Below are positions 5,772 through 7,343 of a DNA stretch of 7,343 nucleotides, in pieces. A program made the translations under genes and the position numbers. The notes below the pieces were generated by a model that saw only the letters and a list, made by a program, of their open reading frames with translations, did not search any database and was not told the DNA's origin. The DNA is from Candidatus Sulfopaludibacter sp. SbA3 (lineage in GTDB: Bacteria > Acidobacteriota > Vicinamibacteria > Vicinamibacterales > UBA2999), in contig CAMBHC010000124.1 of the NCBI GenBank assembly GCA_945866285.1, positions 1-7,343 on the forward strand. The letters run 5' to 3'. Each line of letters opens with the position of its first letter. The first letter of the stretch is position 1.

Positions 5772-6426
5772 GCGCCCGCACTTCCTTCACGCCGCCCGCC
5801 TTCAACACCCGCGCACACGCCTCAAGCGTCGCGCCCGTCGTCGAGACATCATCCACGAGCACAACCACCGACGGTAACGGTTGCGCAACTTGTCCGACGG
5901 CCGGTCCACCGTAGCCTTGGCGAAGGCGGAACGCATCACGCACGTTCTGGTGACGCGCATCCGCCGGCAGCTCGACCTGAGAGGTCGTGTCCCTGACGCG
6001 CCGCAGCAGGGGAGCGACCGGCAGGCCGAGCTGTTGCGCCAGCTCGTCGGCCTGGTTGAAGCCGCGCTCGTGCTCACGCCGAGGATGCAGCGGCACCGGC
6101 ACGGCCACGTCGGCGCCGTCCAGCAGCAATGCGCCACTCGATCGCATCAGCGCACCCAGCGGGCGCGCGATGGAGCGGCGCCGCTCGTATTTGAGCGCGT
6201 GGATGATGTCGCGCAGACGCCCTTCATACAGGTCGACCGCGCCAATCCAGTCCACCGCGTGATCGCCATGCAACTGTTCATTGAGCGACGGGCCGCGCCT
6301 GAGCGATGCCCAACAGCGGTCGCACACCGCTCCATCCAGCGGGTGGCGCAGAATCTGCGCACACGCGGCGCACGGCGGCTCGAAGAGGGAAGAGAGGAGG
6401 AGGTTGGCGAGGGGGCGCCAGGTCAT
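5737..6426 (-). CDS. comF: ComF-family phosphoribosyltransferase-like protein
   Basis: 229 residues. ComF proteins have a type I phosphoribosyltransferase fold and are linked to DNA uptake in competent bacteria, though their reaction is not settled and many non-competent species carry them. An N-terminal zinc-finger-like set of cysteines is present (C19, C22, C35, C38), followed by YEGRLRDIIHALKYERR, the PVPLHPRREHERGFNQ segment (110-125), TTSQVELPADARHQNVRDAF, and the phosphoribosyl-pyrophosphate loop VLVDDVSTTGAT at 189-200. Residues about 166-180 (RLRQGYGGPAVGQV) are encoded by a repeat element set between the NVRDAF helix and the VLVDDV strand. The start at 6426 is preceded by GGGG six bases upstream. 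It lies after rsfS on the same strand with a 93-base gap that holds two hairpins, so read-through from rsfS is uncertain. Confidence 0.92.
   Translation of the reverse strand: MTWRPLANLLLSSLFEPPCAACAQILRHPLDGAVCDRCWASLRRGPSLNEQLHGDHAVDWIGAVDLYEGRLRDIIHALKYERRRSIARPLGALMRSSGALLLDGADVAVPVPLHPRREHERGFNQADELAQQLGLPVAPLLRRVRDTTSQVELPADARHQNVRDAFRLRQGYGGPAVGQVAQPLPSVVVLVDDVSTTGATLEACARVLKAGGVKEVRALTAARVVTGRR
5888..5930. repeat. Dispersed repeat element inserted in frame in comF
   Basis: On the minus strand the element starts TCCGCCTTCGCCAAGGCTAC and continues through GGTGGACC to GGACAAGT. Its parts can fold: TCCGCC against GGTGGA (one G-T pair) and CCTT against AAGG around CGCC. It contains a direct repeat GTCC-N8-GTCC (plus strand 5892-5907) that accounts for 12 extra bases compared with the related copy at 6918-6948; 27 of the other 31 positions are the same in both. 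From memory, peptides such as RLRQGYGG and FAKAT, read from this element in two frames, recur in unrelated Acidobacteriota proteins. Confidence 0.7.
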
Positions 6427-6443
6427 GCGCGCCCCAGAGGGTC

Positions 6444-6465
6444 AGGCGGGACGAAAGTCCCGCCT
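6444..6465. repeat. Hairpin repeat, copy 1 (GAAA loop)
   Basis: AGGCGGGAC at 6444-6452 pairs perfectly with GTCCCGCCT at 6457-6465 around a GAAA loop. It lies 18 bases upstream of the comF start. Together with copy 2 it forms a head-to-head pair: CCTCTGCG (6463-6470) can pair with CGTAGAGG (6485-6492) with one G-U pair, giving an alternative larger fold. Both copies belong to the same family as 7034-7055. Confidence 0.85.
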
Positions 6466-6489
6466 CTGCGCGCCTGCAGATGAACGTAG

Positions 6490-6511
6490 AGGCGGGGCTT
6501 CAGACCCGCCT
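6490..6511. repeat. Hairpin repeat, copy 2, just downstream of rsfS
   Basis: AGGCGGG at 6490-6496 pairs with CCCGCCT at 6505-6511, with CT/AG able to pair inside after one mismatch. It begins nine bases after the rsfS stop codon on the minus strand, where it could slow or end transcription or protect the message end. There is no run of T residues, so a classical rho-independent terminator is not supported. Confidence 0.8.
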
Positions 6512-6519
6512 GTCGGGTG

Positions 6520-7011
6520 CTAGTCCTGGTCGGGGAGTTCGTGACGGACGGCGCTGCCCCACAGGCGATCGAGGGCGTAGAAGTCGCGCGCGTGCTTCGA
6601 GAAGACGTGGACCACGAAATCGAAATAGTCGAGCAGCACCCACTCGGCGCGCGCGTAGCCTTCCACGAGCGACGGACGTTGCTTCTGCCCCTTGAGCGTT
6701 TCTTCCACCGCATCGGCAATGGCCTGTACCTGCCGCGGATTCGCACCCGAGCAGATCACGAAGTAATCCGTAAACGCGCCCGCCTTCTTCAGGTCGAGCA
6801 CCACCACGCCGGTGGCCTTCTTGTCCTGCGCCGCGTCAATCACGGCCTGGATGACCTTGGGCAGCTTGGGCCGGCGCGGCGAAGCCACCTTCGTGCTTGC
6901 CTCGCCGGAGCCCGCCGACTTGCCCACCGCAGCCTTGGCGGAGGTGGACGCTTTGGCGGGGGAGGGGCGAAGGCGGGGTTTGGGTTTCCGCGGACTCGGG
7001 GTCTTTGCCAT
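6520..7011 (-). CDS. rsfS: Ribosomal silencing factor RsfS (Iojap/DUF143 family)
   Basis: RsfS binds ribosomal protein L14 (uL14) on the large subunit and blocks subunit joining when nutrients are scarce. The domain covers about 50-158 of 163 residues: VIQAVIDAAQDKKATGVVVL, the signature AFTDYFVICSGANPRQVQAI at 79-98, LVEGYARAEWVLLDYFDFVV and HVFSKHARDFYALDRLWG. The family is usually 105-120 residues; here the first 49 form a basic Lys/Pro/Ala/Ser-rich tail, possibly unstructured. Part of this tail (about 21-31) is encoded by a segment resembling the repeat in comF. The ATG at 7011 has no strong ribosome binding site; a GTG at codon 42 is an alternative start that would remove most of the tail. 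The gene follows nadD by 30 bases, the common order, and was probably cotranscribed with it. Confidence 0.95.
   Translation of the reverse strand: MAKTPSPRKPKPRLRPSPAKASTSAKAAVGKSAGSGEASTKVASPRRPKLPKVIQAVIDAAQDKKATGVVVLDLKKAGAFTDYFVICSGANPRQVQAIADAVEETLKGQKQRPSLVEGYARAEWVLLDYFDFVVHVFSKHARDFYALDRLWGSAVRHELPDQD
6918..6948. repeat. Probable diverged copy of the comF repeat within rsfS
   Basis: The 31 bases match 27 of 31 aligned positions of the element at 5888-5930 once that element's 12-base extra segment is removed, in the same orientation relative to its gene. Both start ACTTG and share AGCCTTGGCG and GG-GGA at the end. Here it is read in another frame, as SAKAAVGK. The rsfS tail is low in complexity and GC-rich, so chance similarity is not fully excluded. 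Confidence 0.5.
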
Positions 7012-7033
7012 GCAAGGTGCTTTCCAGTTGGGC

Positions 7034-7055
7034 AGGCGGGTCTAAAGACCCGCCT
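7034..7055. repeat. Hairpin repeat, copy 3, containing the nadD stop codon
   Basis: AGGCGGGTC at 7034-7042 pairs perfectly with GACCCGCCT at 7047-7055 around TAAA. The following CTACGTACA continues the family consensus seen at 6483-6490. The nadD TAG (7044-7042 on the minus strand) falls at the loop and stem edge, and the last nadD codons are read from the repeat. It separates nadD from rsfS. Confidence 0.88.
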
Positions 7056-7343
7056 CTACGTACAGGCGATGGGTGGAGATGTAGGACGCAACGGATGCGG
7101 GAACCAGCTCGCTGATGCTCTCACCCGCACAGACCCGGCGGCGAATCGTCGTCGATGAAACATCAGGGGTTTCGGCCTGAATCAGGATGACCGCCAGCCT
7201 GGCGCTTGCGGCTTTGGACTTGAACACGTCCGGGGTTGTCATGCGTTCAGCAAGGTCGGGCAATCGCTTCTGCAGAGAGTCTAGCGTGGTTCCGGGCCGC
7301 GCGACGACAGCGAAGTGAGCCAGGTCGAGGACGGCCGGGTAGC
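7042..7343 (-). CDS. nadD: Nicotinate-nucleotide adenylyltransferase, C-terminal part (runs off the window)
   Basis: NadD joins nicotinate mononucleotide and ATP to make deamido-NAD. Only the last 99 residues are visible; the frame is open to the right edge with no stop, so the gene starts outside. The visible part reads LAHFAVVARPG (the FVVVxRPG strand of the family), then a loop, then TPDVSSTTIRRRVCAGESIS with the ISSTxIR nucleotide-binding motif, and LVPASVASYISTHRLY, the normal end of the family. The final VEAGL and the stop codon come from the hairpin repeat at 7034-7055, so the repeat has supplied a new end without harming the core. Position directly upstream of rsfS agrees with the usual gene order. 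Confidence 0.93.
   Translation of the reverse strand, partial: YPAVLDLAHFAVVARPGTTLDSLQKRLPDLAERMTTPDVFKSKAASARLAVILIQAETPDVSSTTIRRRVCAGESISELVPASVASYISTHRLYVEAGL

Noticed and set aside
5881..6483. Plus-strand 200-codon frame opposite comF
   Set aside because: An antisense shadow of comF, running on into the hairpin repeats; no family features.
6444..6511. Classical rho-independent terminator
   Set aside because: Stems are strong but no T-run follows on either strand.

Overview
The window looks like ordinary chromosome from a GC-rich bacterium, most likely a member of the Acidobacteriota and perhaps of the Vicinamibacteria. That placement is inference. It rests on base composition, on the mixture of gene families, and on three kinds of dispersed or tandem repeat that I remember from such genomes. 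No rRNA, tRNA, CRISPR array, insertion sequence or phage gene was seen. Nine protein genes account for nearly all of the sequence, and no gene-free stretch exceeds 150 bases.

Left part (5-3849, all minus strand, transcribed right to left): an ECF sigma factor, a STAS-domain anti-sigma-factor antagonist (coupled by ATGA), an unrecognised 91-residue protein, and a radical SAM protein whose SPASM-like cysteine domain lies before the core. These four genes are packed with gaps of -4, 2 and 1 bases, so they almost certainly form one operon. A 16-bp tandem array then fills the whole gap before an exported DUF1028 protein with a peptidoglycan-binding-like tail. This set is the best candidate here for an undescribed unit. 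It pairs an ECF sigma with an antagonist of the partner-switching type without any visible anti-sigma factor, and it adds a radical SAM enzyme with odd cysteine spacing. What the unit does cannot be read from sequence alone.

Middle part (3943-5771, plus strand): lysA (diaminopimelate decarboxylase, last step of lysine synthesis) overlaps tmk (thymidylate kinase) by ATGA. lysA diverges from the sigma operon across about 93 bases, which hold a -10-like box for each direction. lysA may be translated from a leaderless message.

Right part (5737-7343, minus strand): the C-terminal part of nadD (NAD synthesis), rsfS (ribosome silencing factor) and a comF-family phosphoribosyltransferase gene. nadD followed by rsfS is a common bacterial order. 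This block is full of small repeats. Three hairpins with an AGGCGGG/CCCGCCT stem lie in its two gaps, one of them holding the nadD stop codon. A second repeat type lies in frame inside comF, and a diverged copy of it appears to lie in the N-terminal tail of rsfS. comF and tmk converge and overlap by 35 bases.
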